Below are positions 43,254 to 53,571 of a stretch of 64,000 nt of DNA, piece after piece. A model generated the notes under the pieces. It did no database searches. It was not told where the DNA came from and saw only the letters and a program-made list of their open reading frames with translations. The stretch is from contig JACSVZ010000016.1 of the NCBI GenBank assembly GCA_014706295.1, positions 9,715,168 to 9,779,167 on the forward strand. Direction: 5' to 3'. Origin of the DNA: Lycocorax pyrrhopterus obiensis (Eukaryota > Chordata > Aves > Passeriformes > Paradisaeidae). Position numbers and translations under genes: made by a program. Within the stretch, counting starts at the first letter, position 1. Every line of letters begins with the position of its first letter.

Positions 43254-43366
43254 GACGGACGGACGGACGGACGGACGGACGGAAGGAAGGAAGGAAGGAA
43301 GGAAGGAAGAAAGGAAGAAAGGAAGAAAGGAAGAAAGGAAGAAAGGAAGAAAGGAAGAAAGGAAGA
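43254..43366. repeat. Compound microsatellite (GGAC)n-(GGAA)n-(GGAAGAAA)n
   Basis: Three ordered blocks. A GGAC block of about 7 units reaches 43280, a GGAA block follows to about 43308, and an octamer GGAAGAAA block runs to about 43366. The successive units differ by single substitutions, consistent with stepwise expansion of mutated units. It lies about 48 bp from the 3' end of a CR1 copy. The 65-codon plus-strand frame across it (RTDGRTDGRKEGRKE...) is a translation artefact of the repeat. Confidence 0.93.
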
Positions 43367-43413
43367 CAGACTTATAGAAGGGTTCTAGTTTATCAATACC
43401 TAGCTAAATTACA

Positions 43414-43962
43414 GTCATAGAAGCTCTGGGGTTGGAAAAGACATTAAGATCGAGTCCAGCTGTTAGTGCCAAGTCCACCACTAAAGCATATCCCCAAGCA
43501 CCACATCCATGGGCAGCCTGTTCTGGTGCCTGATCGCATTTCAGTGAAGAAATTTTTCCTAATATCCAATCTAAACCTGCCCTGGTGCACCTTAAGGCCA
43601 TTTCCTCTTGTCCTGTCACTTGTTACCTGGGAGAAGAGTCTAACTCCCACCTGGCTACAGCCTCTTTTCAGGGAATTCCAGAGAGCAATAAGGTTTCCCC
43701 CGAGCCTCCTTTTCTCCAGACTAAAGACCCCCAGCTCCCTCAGCTGCTCGTTCACCAGGCTTGTGCTCCAGACCCTTTCCCTTCTCTGGACACACTCCAG
43801 CACCTCAATGTCTTTCTTGTCTTGTGAGGCCCTGAACTGGACACAGGATTTGAGAGGTGGCCTCACCAGTGCTGAGCACAGGGGAGCGGTCACTGCCCTG
43901 ACCCCACTGGCCACACTGTTGCTGCTACAGGCCAGGATGCCATCGGCCTTCTTGACTAACAT
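43414..43962 (-). mobile_element. CR1 LINE 3' fragment, minus strand, 5'-truncated
   Basis: The right-hand end is the 5' side of the fragment; the element's 3' end is at about 43414, reading on the plus strand as TCATAG...GGGGTTGGAAAAGACATTAAGATCGAG, the typical reverse complement of an avian CR1 3' end. On the minus strand the C-terminal part of the CR1 ORF2 protein is visible, with the family's conserved words [29 protein letters not shown] and [16 protein letters not shown]. After NFFTE one base is missing relative to the usual reading, so the frame is lost. The segment between the AGGCTGCCCATGG word and the stop-proximal region is also shorter than I expect, suggesting a deletion of some 50 bp. 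The endonuclease and reverse-transcriptase core are absent: this is a dead, 5'-truncated copy, the common fate of CR1. Confidence 0.93.
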
Positions 43963-44025
43963 TAGCAAGTAGGCCAATATAGAGCTGGCAAATAGACAAA
44001 TGCTTCTAGAAAATCCAGCTTCCAT
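43444..44025 (-). pseudogene. Relic of CR1 ORF2 C-terminus (open 193-codon frame)
   Basis: This is the longest open frame of the window. Residues from about 26 to 157 match the tail of CR1 ORF2, the region after the reverse-transcriptase domain. The first residues are read from flanking DNA beyond the CR1 boundary at about 43962, and the last residues are out of frame because of a one-base loss. It contains no catalytic motif, so it cannot act as a polymerase or endonuclease. That it stays open for over 400 bp suggests a comparatively young copy or chance. It is not a host gene. Confidence 0.85.
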
Positions 44026-46709
44026 TCTTGTGCAAGTTCCAATGGTAAAAAAGAAGTTACTATAAGGATGGCGTAAGGTAAAAAGAAGGACCTTAATGCA
44101 AAGAAAGTGCTGTTAGACAATAAATGGACTATCTAGGGAAGAGCAGTTTGGACTTCACTGCAAGAAATCGTGATACACTATTGTGAAGTGGATGTTAAAA
44201 GAACTCCAGTTCCATGCAAGGCTGATTGCTTTAAAAAGTATGGAAAAGAAAAGCCTTTAGCTATAAAAACTGCAAAGAAATACTGTGAGCATATTTCAAG
44301 TGTAGCATACATGACAGGAGGACATGTAGACTTGAAAGACAGAAATCTATGAATAAAAGTTCACCTCAGAGCCACTACAAAATTATTCAGGGAAGGGGAA
44401 ATCCTGCCTGGGTGTTCTCAAATCCACCACCCACTTCCCAAAGATAAAGTGAACCCTTCCCTCTGACTCAGCTCAGAGCATGGGATTGCTGCCTCTCCAG
44501 TTTGTCTCTGTAGTGGAATAATGTAAGCAAGGGTTTCACCTGCAGTCTTCCTTCTAGAAAATTTTCTGATCGCTGTCATGTTTATCCAAACCTACCCTAA
44601 CGCCCATGCAGAGCTGCTGTGATACTTAGTTCCACATCAGGAGGTAGTAGAGGCTCCTAATTTTGTGTCTTTCCTAGCTACATCCAAAGCAGTTGTGATG
44701 GATCCACCTTGCTGAAAAAAACAGACATTTTGTCAGAAAACAAATGTCATTCTCCAGAATAAATTCTGTCCTGTAAAATGCTGTAGTGCATGCATTAGGT
44801 GCCATTGGATGGTTGCTGAAAACATTTGTAAGAAACTCCGTGCCCCAACATAGCAGTGATTTCACCCCTGAAGAGCGCATTAGAGATAAGAAAAGCAAAA
44901 TTCAAATGGCTTAGTCTTTTCTGTGAGACAAGTCCATAAAAGCTCTGCCTGCCTGGGAACGAAGAGACCAAGAAAAACAAAAGCATAGGTAGCCAGGAAA
45001 CTGAAGAGCCTCAGGGGAGCTGCTGAGGTGGAGTGTCATCTGACAAGGCAGCAGGAGAGCTTGGGGGCTGGAAGCACATCCCAAAAAAGATGGGAAACAA
45101 TTGAACTGGATTCTGGGCACCCAGTGAGAGTGTGAAGTAATGGGAACCTCAGAAGGTTATCTAGCTAGGCATGGCAAACAGCAGCAAAACAGAACTATGG
45201 CAACAGAGCCCAAGGGCTGAGCTGGGGGCTCACCAGGAATGTCACACTGGAGGGGACACACACAGTCCAACGGAGAAGCAGCTTTGTCCAAAATGAGTTA
45301 TTGCATACAGGGGGCTAGAATCACTCTGTGGGTTCTGCCAGTGAAATTCAGGCTCACAGTTTCACTCCCATCTCTTAGGACGTTGCGTATTTGGCCTGAA
45401 GCCTGAGCTCAGGGGCTTTGGCCTGGCCGATCTCCTGACTGATTGCTGCTGGAGTCCAAATTAGCACACAACCAGCACGCCTCCCTGCTGAAAGAAGGCA
45501 ACTGAGAGCCCAGAGGCAGTAAAGGGAAACTTCTTAACCTTGGAGCCTAGAGTATGAGTGCTCCTCCTCTGCTCCAGAGCAGTCAGCATGAGGCAGCCCA
45601 AACCCCTGTGGCCCACGGCAGGGCAGAGGGAAGGCTTTCCTTCCATTGCCTAAGAGCTGAGAGGCGCCAAGGAGCTGGGCTGTGCCACCTCTCAGCTGCT
45701 GCTTTCTGTTATTAACGCAAATTCCTGTGTTGACATTGCACCAAAGCATCTGAGCACACCTCAAGTCCAGGAAAGCTGGATCTTTGCTTCTCAGAAGAGA
45801 AACCTCAGTGTCACTGACCAGGCCGAGGTCAATGACACTATTTATTTAACAGTGTGGATGGTTGGTAAATGGCAACATAAACATTGATTCAGCCCCAAGT
45901 CAAACACAGAATGCAAACCTGGCCTGAGTGGGGCCCAGCTCACCAGTTATTTCACTCTGTCAAGAAAGCAGAGCAGCAATTAAAGAGGGGTGAACTGACA
46001 GTGGAAAAGCACAGCTAAACAAAAGGACACGTCTACAACACACCATTACTGCCGCAATGCAGGTAGTACTGAGACAGCCTACAGAAACCCCTCAAATCAT
46101 GAAACACTGGTTGGGTGCATATATGCCACTCGTGTCAGGATATAGCAGAGCTGGATTCGCATTGACTGGTTCCACAAACTATTTAATAGGGAATGGCACC
46201 CAGCAGCAAAACTGCAGATCTTACAGCCTTCCAAAAGAAACCTCTCCAGCTTCTTGCTTCATTTGCCTTACACCTTTTGATGTGCTACCAAACAAGTTAG
46301 CAGGCAAGAACAATCCCAATAAAAAAAGAACAATAATTAAATGTTGGAAGAACACTGATACAAAGTAAATGTCAGATTAGTGATTATAACCATTAAAAAA
46401 AACCCAAAAAACCACACAACTACAACACCACCACCACCACCACTATAACCACAACTGCAAGGAACATACTGTAACAAAAGGGGGTTCATAAGTAACATGC
46501 TCATTTGATTCTGGTCAAAATGCAACTTATTTTAGTCTTTAAATGCTGTGATGAACTGTGTGTTGGGTACTGATGAAGAATAACTCAGTGAATAACAGTA
46601 AAATAACAAGCCAATTTCAGAAAATCATTATGTTTGTACAGGATTAATGAATAGAAAAAAGGCAAAAGTCATCAAATAAGTTATTTTTTAGAAATTATAC
46701 ACTCAACTC
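43963..46709. other. Noncoding DNA with one protein-like short frame
   Basis: No gene recognised. At 44137-44352 plus, a 72-codon stop-free stretch has a lysine- and cysteine-rich composition, and its TGA overlaps an AATAAA (44352-44357); this is described under findings. The region 44900-45700 is somewhat GC-richer, without supported features. A (CAC)6 repeat lies at 46426-46443, just after an A-rich patch (46395-46411). Confidence 0.5.
46426..46443. repeat. (CAC)6 trinucleotide repeat
   Basis: Six uninterrupted CAC units, preceded by an A-rich, C-containing patch. A short microsatellite. Confidence 0.85.
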
Positions 46710-46890
46710 TAGCAATAATAATTAATTACAAAATTAGTAGGCATGTGACAATAGACTGATTAGTTTACAGTGTGTCTGCCCTGAAATACAATTAATTAAG
46801 AAAAGACAATTGCGATAAGTAGCTGAGTTGCACAATGAAATTAGATCTTGTCTTTTAATTGTAAGTAATTGTATCATCACCTGTCTGTCC
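46710..46890. promoter_or_regulatory. Possible conserved noncoding element (dense ATTA/TAAT, E-box)
   Basis: Within about 180 bp there are many homeodomain-type words: AATAATTAATTAC, GATTAG, ACAATTAATTAAG, AAATTAG, TTTTAATTG and GTAATTG. CAATTGCGAT and an E-box CACCTG (46878-46883) are also present. The sequence is complex and not a simple AT repeat, and it resembles developmental enhancers of vertebrates. Conservation was not tested, and AT-rich DNA yields such words by chance, so this is a suggestion only. Confidence 0.25.
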
Positions 46891-47010
46891 AACCAGTATC
46901 TAAGCCAATCACCAGCCTGCAAAAGAAGAGACAACACACTTTGGCTAAAAAGGGTATAGAAAATAGAAATCCTTGTTACAAGAAATATACGCTAAATCCA
47001 CAAATAGTGC

Positions 47011-47070
47011 ATGTTGGGCTCTATGATCTTAGAGGTCTTTTCCAACATAAACAATTCTATAATTCCATGG
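47011..47070 (+). mobile_element. CR1 LINE 3'-terminal stub, plus strand
   Basis: The words TTGGGCTCTATGATCTTAG, AGGTCTTTTCCAACATAAAC and AATTCTATAATTCCATGG match the last 60 or so bases of avian CR1, including the terminal degenerate ATTCTATG octamers. Nothing of the ORF is present; it is a severely 5'-truncated insertion or a remnant of one. Confidence 0.88.
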
Positions 47071-50000
47071 CTTCTTCAATGGCCCCAGTAACTGTTACAG
47101 ATGTTATCATTTTAAATTACATTGTTACATCAATAACATCTTAAAAATGAGAACAAAAATCCTATACCTGAGGCCAGCAACTGTGTTAAGAATTCCTGCC
47201 CCCAGAGCAGACTGCAAGGAAGGATGACAGTTAAAAGAGCTGTATCTGGTTGAAATTTGGTCAGCTGTTATTAGCCAATGTGCCATTTATCATGCCTCAC
47301 ACCTGCTGAGCTGATTAACATCAAACAAGTTACACCATGATGGTTTCTCTTGCCAGACTAGCTCTACTTTAAGACTGATCATCTACTCAGTGAAACCTTT
47401 CTCTGCAGATGAGGGACAAAGAGAACAAGCAAACAGTACCATGACATCAGAACTAGTAAAATCAGGCTCCTGCAAACTCTGGCAGAAGGTTTTTCAGAGC
47501 TTGGGGCATTTATAAAGTAGGCCTTCCATGTACACACCAATGCCAAATAAGGTATGGACTCAGCATGTAGCCTTCTGCATTGCTAGAAGAATTACGGGAC
47601 AGAATTATGGGATTTCCTTTATATATATACTCCTCTCCTGTACTACTCAAGGTTTTGGGAGACTAATGTCTTTTTGATAACTCATCCCTGTGAAACTGAA
47701 ATTAACTACAAAGTACAATCATGCAAGCCTTATTTCCTTAGGAAATCAGATGACAAAGAAGTATCTTGATTCACCTCCTTCTGAAATTCTCCCTCCATTT
47801 GTGTGTCAGGCTTCTCAGTTCATTCCTGCTAACAGGCAACTGGAATATTCACCTCAAAACCAGGGGGGCTTGGGGTTCTGATCACATCACAAACTCAGAA
47901 ACTTCAGAGTTTTATTAATGCCAATGAAAATACAGCACTGTGAAACAAAGCAAATATTTCAAATGATAGCACTAAAAACTCCTCTACCAAAATATTCCAA
48001 TATATTTCTGGATTGGTGCCATTCCTACATTACAAATTCACAACTATTTTAGACTTGTGCCGGTTTTTTTCTTCAAGGCTATCAACTCAATAGTTTTGCT
48101 TAGGGATTTGCTCATTTTGATTTTTTTTTTTAATGTATTTGCCTTTATACAAATGTTGGATATCTCAGTTTTGCTTACACATTCAGTGCTCAGATGATTT
48201 GCTCCGATGGTGCCGGTAATCTGTGAAACTGAAATACGTGACAAAAAAGCTCATGCACAAGCCATTCAGAAATAAATCTGAGAACTGGAACCAAGGCAAG
48301 GGATGATGACATGTCTGTATCCATACTACATAAACAGAGAAAGCTGTGGTGGTCTTTAGTTCATCAGCATGCACATGTACAAATGTGGGAACCAGTTTAT
48401 ACTTTAACCTCATGTATTTGCCACAGAAGCCTCTATAGATCAAAGGGGATCCAAAGTTAAAAAGCAGCAGGTCTAAAGATACTGGGAGTTTCTACTGCAG
48501 CACTAGAAGAGACAGTACAAAGAGCTACTACGTCTCAAATTATCATGGAAAACAAATTAGTGCCTCCTTTTCTGTGTTTACAGAGGGAGGAGGATGGGAA
48601 TAAAATCAAACTCAATCAAAGAAATGTTCATTAATAAAAACAAAAAATATAAAAAGCTCAGAAATTGATTCTGTCATGAGTTGGCTTTCTGGAAAGCCAC
48701 GGCCTTCAAAATCACACTTTGAAATGAAATCACGCTGAAATAATACCTGCATATTTGGGGTTTGGGGAGTGTGATTTTCACCTTAAACACCATTAAAATG
48801 AGAAATTGGTCATGTAGGCACTGATCAATGGACACTACATCAATGAAATAGTGCACCTCATTTTTCTGTCTGACATTGAGTCTTGTGATAAGCGTGTAGA
48901 GAGACAGTGTGCACTCTATCAATATTGCATCATGATGATGATCCTTCTTTGATAAATGCGTGAACTGACAGATTTCTGTATTTCCATAGCAATTTTAAGT
49001 CTTTGTTTGTCTAGTAAAGAAAAGTATCATCAGTAATATCACAGGCAGGTCAGCTTTCTTTACTTGCATGTAGGAAGAAGGAGGGATGGAGAGAGAGTGA
49101 TAAATATGAAGGCTGTCATACTTGAGATACACATTGTGTCAGTACTGTAAATTGTTTTCTAGCTATTATAAGTACAAGTTACATGATCTCTGTTGTATTC
49201 AACTTATAAGTTCCATCCATTTGCTGATGTAAAAATTAAAGCTGTGTAACAACTCCTCCATCTAGATCTGCTTATACAAGCTCAAATACAGCTTCAAAAC
49301 TCAAAAACCTAAGTGCTTAAGAAAAAAAGGATTATGATATTGTTAGCTGCATCCCAGCTCCCTGAAAACCACTCCTGTCATGATCCATTAACTGTAGCAG
49401 TGAAGATACAGATACTGGCTTCACTGTACACTGTGCTAAAGGTAAATAAATGTTATCTACAAAGGAAGGTGCAAGCTTTCTTGAGATTCAAAATAAGTGA
49501 AATATGAATGATCAGGAATAGGAAAGCATACAGTCTCTGTTTCAGCAAGGTCTAACTTTTACTTAGAGTGGATATTTAATAAATAAGCCAGTTACAGTAA
49601 GCACATAATGGTACAATAGGTCTGGAGTGACTGGGACCACAGACACTCATGGTCCAGGTACTGAAGTGGATTGTGCCCCACAGTACAAGCTTTCCTCTTG
49701 CCATGTACAGCTGTTGCTGTCTTTGGCTGGCTGGCTGGAAAGGAATGCCTTGCCATAAGCAAAGCAACTTCTTTACCAGCTGAATTGTTTTAGCATTTAT
49801 CATTCTTGCTGCGGTAACATTCTGTATGTGTACATTTCTTTTGGTGATTTTTTTTCCTGGAGAAAGGATCTTAGCAAATCTAAATGATTTCCTGTGCTGT
49901 GTGATCAGCATATGCAGATTTTTCTATCAAGAGTGCTGTCTCCTACTTGCTAAAGGATCCATACACCTGGCATATATTTTTTGTAATGGTATTTTCTACA

Positions 50001-51449
50001 GTTTGCCATAAGAGCAGTTGTCAACTTGGAGTAAAATCTGTTTCCTGCCAAATTTTCTGTTCTGCTCCACATCTCACTTGTTTATGAACCTGATTTGTTA
50101 TGGGTAGACTCCTCAAGGATATGCACTACGTCTCTTGTTAATTTATTTTTCAGCAAGTGTAATAAAATTTTTTTGAATACTTGAAAAAGTTAAATGGGGC
50201 CAAGTTGTTCAATGGTTTACACTGGCATCATTCTGCCAGGCTTAACAGAATAGTGATGATTTAAACCAGCTGTTTATTTAGCCCATAAAAGAACTGAACA
50301 GCAGGTAAAAGCATTAATTACTCATTGTGAAAAATTAAAACAAAGTTCAGGAACTCACATCCTGCCCTTTAAAACCAATAAAAAAGAAAGCCTACTTTAG
50401 GTACATTTTATGAATAATACTTAGCTGACTGGGGTAGTACTTGCACCATTGTGGACGATCACAAAACCATATTAGCCCTGGAAAAGGAAACCAGCACAAA
50501 ATCACAGTCTCTCTACAGCTTGAGAGGCAAGGAGCACACTAGAGTAAGCAGCCCCTGGTTTGGTGGAATCCCCAAATTTCAGTTCATGGTTTAAATGGTA
50601 TTTTTTGCATTCTGCAAATAATTTTCTGTATTTTTGTGCCAAAATACTCAAATTGACTCCGGAGCAACAGATCTCCCTCTTCCTATATAAATACACAAAA
50701 TACCTGGAGGAGAGTAGGAGCCACTATTTCTCTCTGACCTAAGGAGTATGCAGCAGGAGAGTTATGAAAAGAGGGGAAGAAAGAGACTGCTGATCCTCAA
50801 CCTCCCTGTACCAAAATAGGTTCGAGCCTGCTGGACAGAGCAGCTGAGCCAACACACTTTGAACCCTCTTGGGATCCAATTTCACAGTTTGCAACACAGG
50901 GCAAGGGCTCCATCCAGGACAGATTTACACGGAAAGCTAAATGGGCGATCTCCTTACTACCACTATCCTCTCTTGCCTCTGGAGCTTGCAGCAGCTGTGC
51001 AGTTTGTTTCCCCTCACATGTGTCACTGAGGGTGCATCTTTCCCATTGCAATTACAGGGGTAACTGATTGCAAGGGAAGATTTACAGATCCACTGTGCTT
51101 TGTGCAGAGCCTTCAGTTTGCTGAATTTTCAGCAGGCAGGTGAGCTGGGCTCTTGCACATCACCAGATGTTTCATGTCTGTCAAAGTAGGAGCACCAGAC
51201 AAATTTCTGGTACCTGGCAGCAGCAGAGCTCCATGTGGTGCTGTAGCAGAGCAGTGAGTGTCAGAGATGCTTCTGAACATCAGACAGAAAAGAGAGTTAT
51301 GCACCTCCCTGATGCACTAGAAGTAGAATGGAGTCTGGAGAATTGCAGTTTGTGGTTTAGGAACTTATATTTGTGTTCAAAGGGATGCATCCCCTTAAAG
51401 CTAGTGGAAATTTAGGCCCTGCCCTTGTGAAATAGTCCCAAACAAACCA
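47071..51449. other. Noncoding DNA, no gene recognised
   Basis: AT-rich noncoding sequence with an 11-base T run at 48121-48131 and a short GGCT triplet repeat at about 49723-49737. No open frame exceeds about 111 codons (49576-49911 minus) and none has a recognised motif. The block 50200-50340 has a complex, ATTA-containing texture and is noted as a possible regulatory element. Confidence 0.55.
50200..50340. promoter_or_regulatory. Possible conserved noncoding element
   Basis: A complex, low-repeat block with TGATGATTTAAACC, CTGTTTATTTAGCCC and GCATTAATTACTC words, that is, forkhead-like and homeodomain-like motifs close together. This is an impression from word content only. Confidence 0.17.
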
Positions 51450-51575
51450 GTAGTGACCTAGCCACTACACTACACTTGTTCCACCTGAGCCAATTTGCAT
51501 CTTATCCCAAAAAGAATTCACACCCATCTATTTGTCCTGGCAGGCAGGCATCTTTACCACTAGGCTATAACTGTT
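51450..51575 (-). mobile_element. tRNA-derived SINE relic with A and B boxes, minus strand
   Basis: On the minus strand the sequence starts near GTTATAGCCTAGTGGTAAAG, a good RNA polymerase III A box (core at 51557-51567), and reaches GGGTGTGAATTC, a B-box-like word (51514-51525). The start-to-start distance of 42 bases is that of a tRNA gene. The intervening GATGCCTGCCTGCCAGGAC would be the anticodon region, but no clean tRNA cloverleaf or acceptor pairing is evident. Further along, a second A-box-like word GTAGTGTAGTGGCTAGG (51457-51473) suggests a tandem or rearranged unit. It is best read as an old tRNA-derived SINE of unassigned family. Confidence 0.5.
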
Positions 51576-53528
51576 TGTTGTGTCTCTTCCACCTCCTTTT
51601 CCTGAAGCTGCTATGTAGGCATTTCTGCCCACCACTCAGACTAAATTAGAGACATCATGCTCTGTGACAGAGAGGCAATGTCTCTTGCTGTGGTCCCAAA
51701 AGCTTTGCTCCAATCTCTGTTAAAGGTCTGCTCACCTGAAAGGCTAATCTCAGTTGATACCTGGTTATTACAGCTGACCACATATCTTTGCTCTGGGTTG
51801 TGTTAGCTGGGATGGGCCACCTGTTCTAGGGTGGTTCTTTGAACTCTGGAAAACCCCACTTGCAGCTGCTCCTTACACCCCTGCATGGTGGTTACAGACC
51901 TTTTTTAATCCTTTTGTGGAATTTTGTCCTTAGGGAGCTACATTTTGTCTGAAACATCTGTATTGCTGAGTTTATTGCACAGTAAATTGAAAATACTGCC
52001 TGTTGTTCCAGAGAATAACTTGGACTCAGACAGTAAGCTTCATGGGTCCATGATACTCAGGGGGATGAGACAAGCAAAGAATAAACCATTTTATCTGAAG
52101 TTGGTGAAGTGAACCCTGTTCACCTATTTCTGTGTCTCTCATGAAGAGCTACATATCTGCATTTGTTAATTCTTCAAGAAATTACGTGGGCTGGGTGAAA
52201 GGGAATCTCTTCATACCGTCACACTGCTGATACAGACACATCACCGTAACAGCTATGAAGTCAGGGCTCTATCTAGCAGAAAATTTCCATCAGCTCAATT
52301 AAGTGCTGCTCAGTAGCTTCTGCAGATAGAATGATATGTTCAAGCCAAACACAAATACTGACAGCCAAGTGAATCCAGCAGACTGCAGATGCTCCTTGGA
52401 AAATAAAGCCTTCGAAATGCTATGCAGTGATGGCTACTTGCTACAGAAATGAACCAGTGTGTGCATGGTGATCATATATTAAGCTGCAGGAACATGTCCT
52501 GATATTCCTTACTCAGAAAAGTCTGACAATCATGTCTCAGCCTGAAAACCTCTTAGAAACACTGATGAAAATTACTTTCCATCATCAAAAAAGTATTCAC
52601 ACCTCAGCAAGAAGCTAAATAAGGACACTGTTTTGGGAGTGTCCCAGACACTGAACTATTGTTTTTAATCCTCTTACTTAAATACGCACAAGCACAGAAA
52701 TCTCCTAAGGGGCTTAGCACTGTATTTGACAGAAACAATCCATGCCCGTGCAAAGGCAAGGGAAAGGGAACTGAGCAGACATGCCTGAAGTCGTGAGCAG
52801 GGAAAGTTCATGGCCTGGGTCAGCAGACTGCAGGCACAGAGCAGATCAGCACAGGGTCACAGGCATCCTGCCTGCTTTCTGACAGAAGGGCTGGACGTGC
52901 CTCAGGAGGCTCATACACAGCCCGAGTTTCAGATCCCCCAGGGTACGGGGGTCTCATGTGCAGTGCTAGGCTGGCCTTTCCTGGCAAACGCACTCAAGAG
53001 CCACAGTGTGGAAGGAGATCATCCTATGAAGTAGATTCTAGACTAAAAGAAAGCTTTTATTCTTTTGTTTTGTTTCTCAAAATGGTTGCCTGAACCCAGC
53101 AGAAAATTTGTTTGCAGTCTCTGCTACACAAAAGCAGTTGGATCCACCCAATACATCACTTTTTTCCAGAGCAACTTAAACAGCAGCCTAAGCAAGGACA
53201 AAAAGCACAGTTCTGTACCTGTTTCCTTCTCTTACCTCTTTTGTTCTCCTTTTATCTTTCACCCTCAATTCTTTACCCATTATTTTTTTCCTCCCTTTTG
53301 CAATTTCACCTCCACTGCCATCTCTAACTCCTCTTGCCTAACAGTGCTACTCCAAGAATAGTTTATGCATGTTACAGAGCTGTGTGTAGTTAGTGCCATG
53401 CATATTGGAGGCTCTTAGGTGATGGAATCTGCTTGTACTTGCACCAAAATAGCAATCAGGATGACTGAGATATAATGGGAGGAAAAAGTGAGACCAAACC
53501 TGTCTGCAAGACTTCAGATAATAAACAT
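51576..53528. other. Noncoding DNA, no gene recognised
   Basis: No exon or repeat supported. The section 52740-53030 is GC-richer, with a 74-codon frame at 52810-53034 plus that shows no recognisable domain. A pyrimidine-rich stretch lies at about 53215-53340. Confidence 0.55.
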
Positions 53529-53571
53529 GGTTTGTTTGTTGGGTTTGGGTTTTGGTTTGGGTTTGTTTTGA
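53529..53571 (+). repeat. GT-rich low-complexity tract (TTTG/TTTGGG)
   Basis: A run of TTTG, then GGGTTTGGGTTTTGG and TTTGGG words on the plus strand. It is a low-complexity G/T tract, not the vertebrate telomere repeat TTAGGG. The G triplets could allow a weak G-quadruplex on this strand. Confidence 0.75.

Noticed and set aside
43191..43388. Frame encoding repeated RTDG / RKEG
   Set aside because: Pure translation of the tetranucleotide microsatellite.
44640..44655. GGAGGTAGTAGAGG, similar to the start of let-7
   Set aside because: Match stops after GAGGTAGTAG, and no complementary arm forming a hairpin is visible nearby.
52705..52735. Word resembling the MIR/L2 3' end (GGCTTAGCACTGT)
   Set aside because: Too short to support an element.
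53529..53571. Interstitial telomere repeat
   Set aside because: Units are TTTGGG and TTTG, not TTAGGG.
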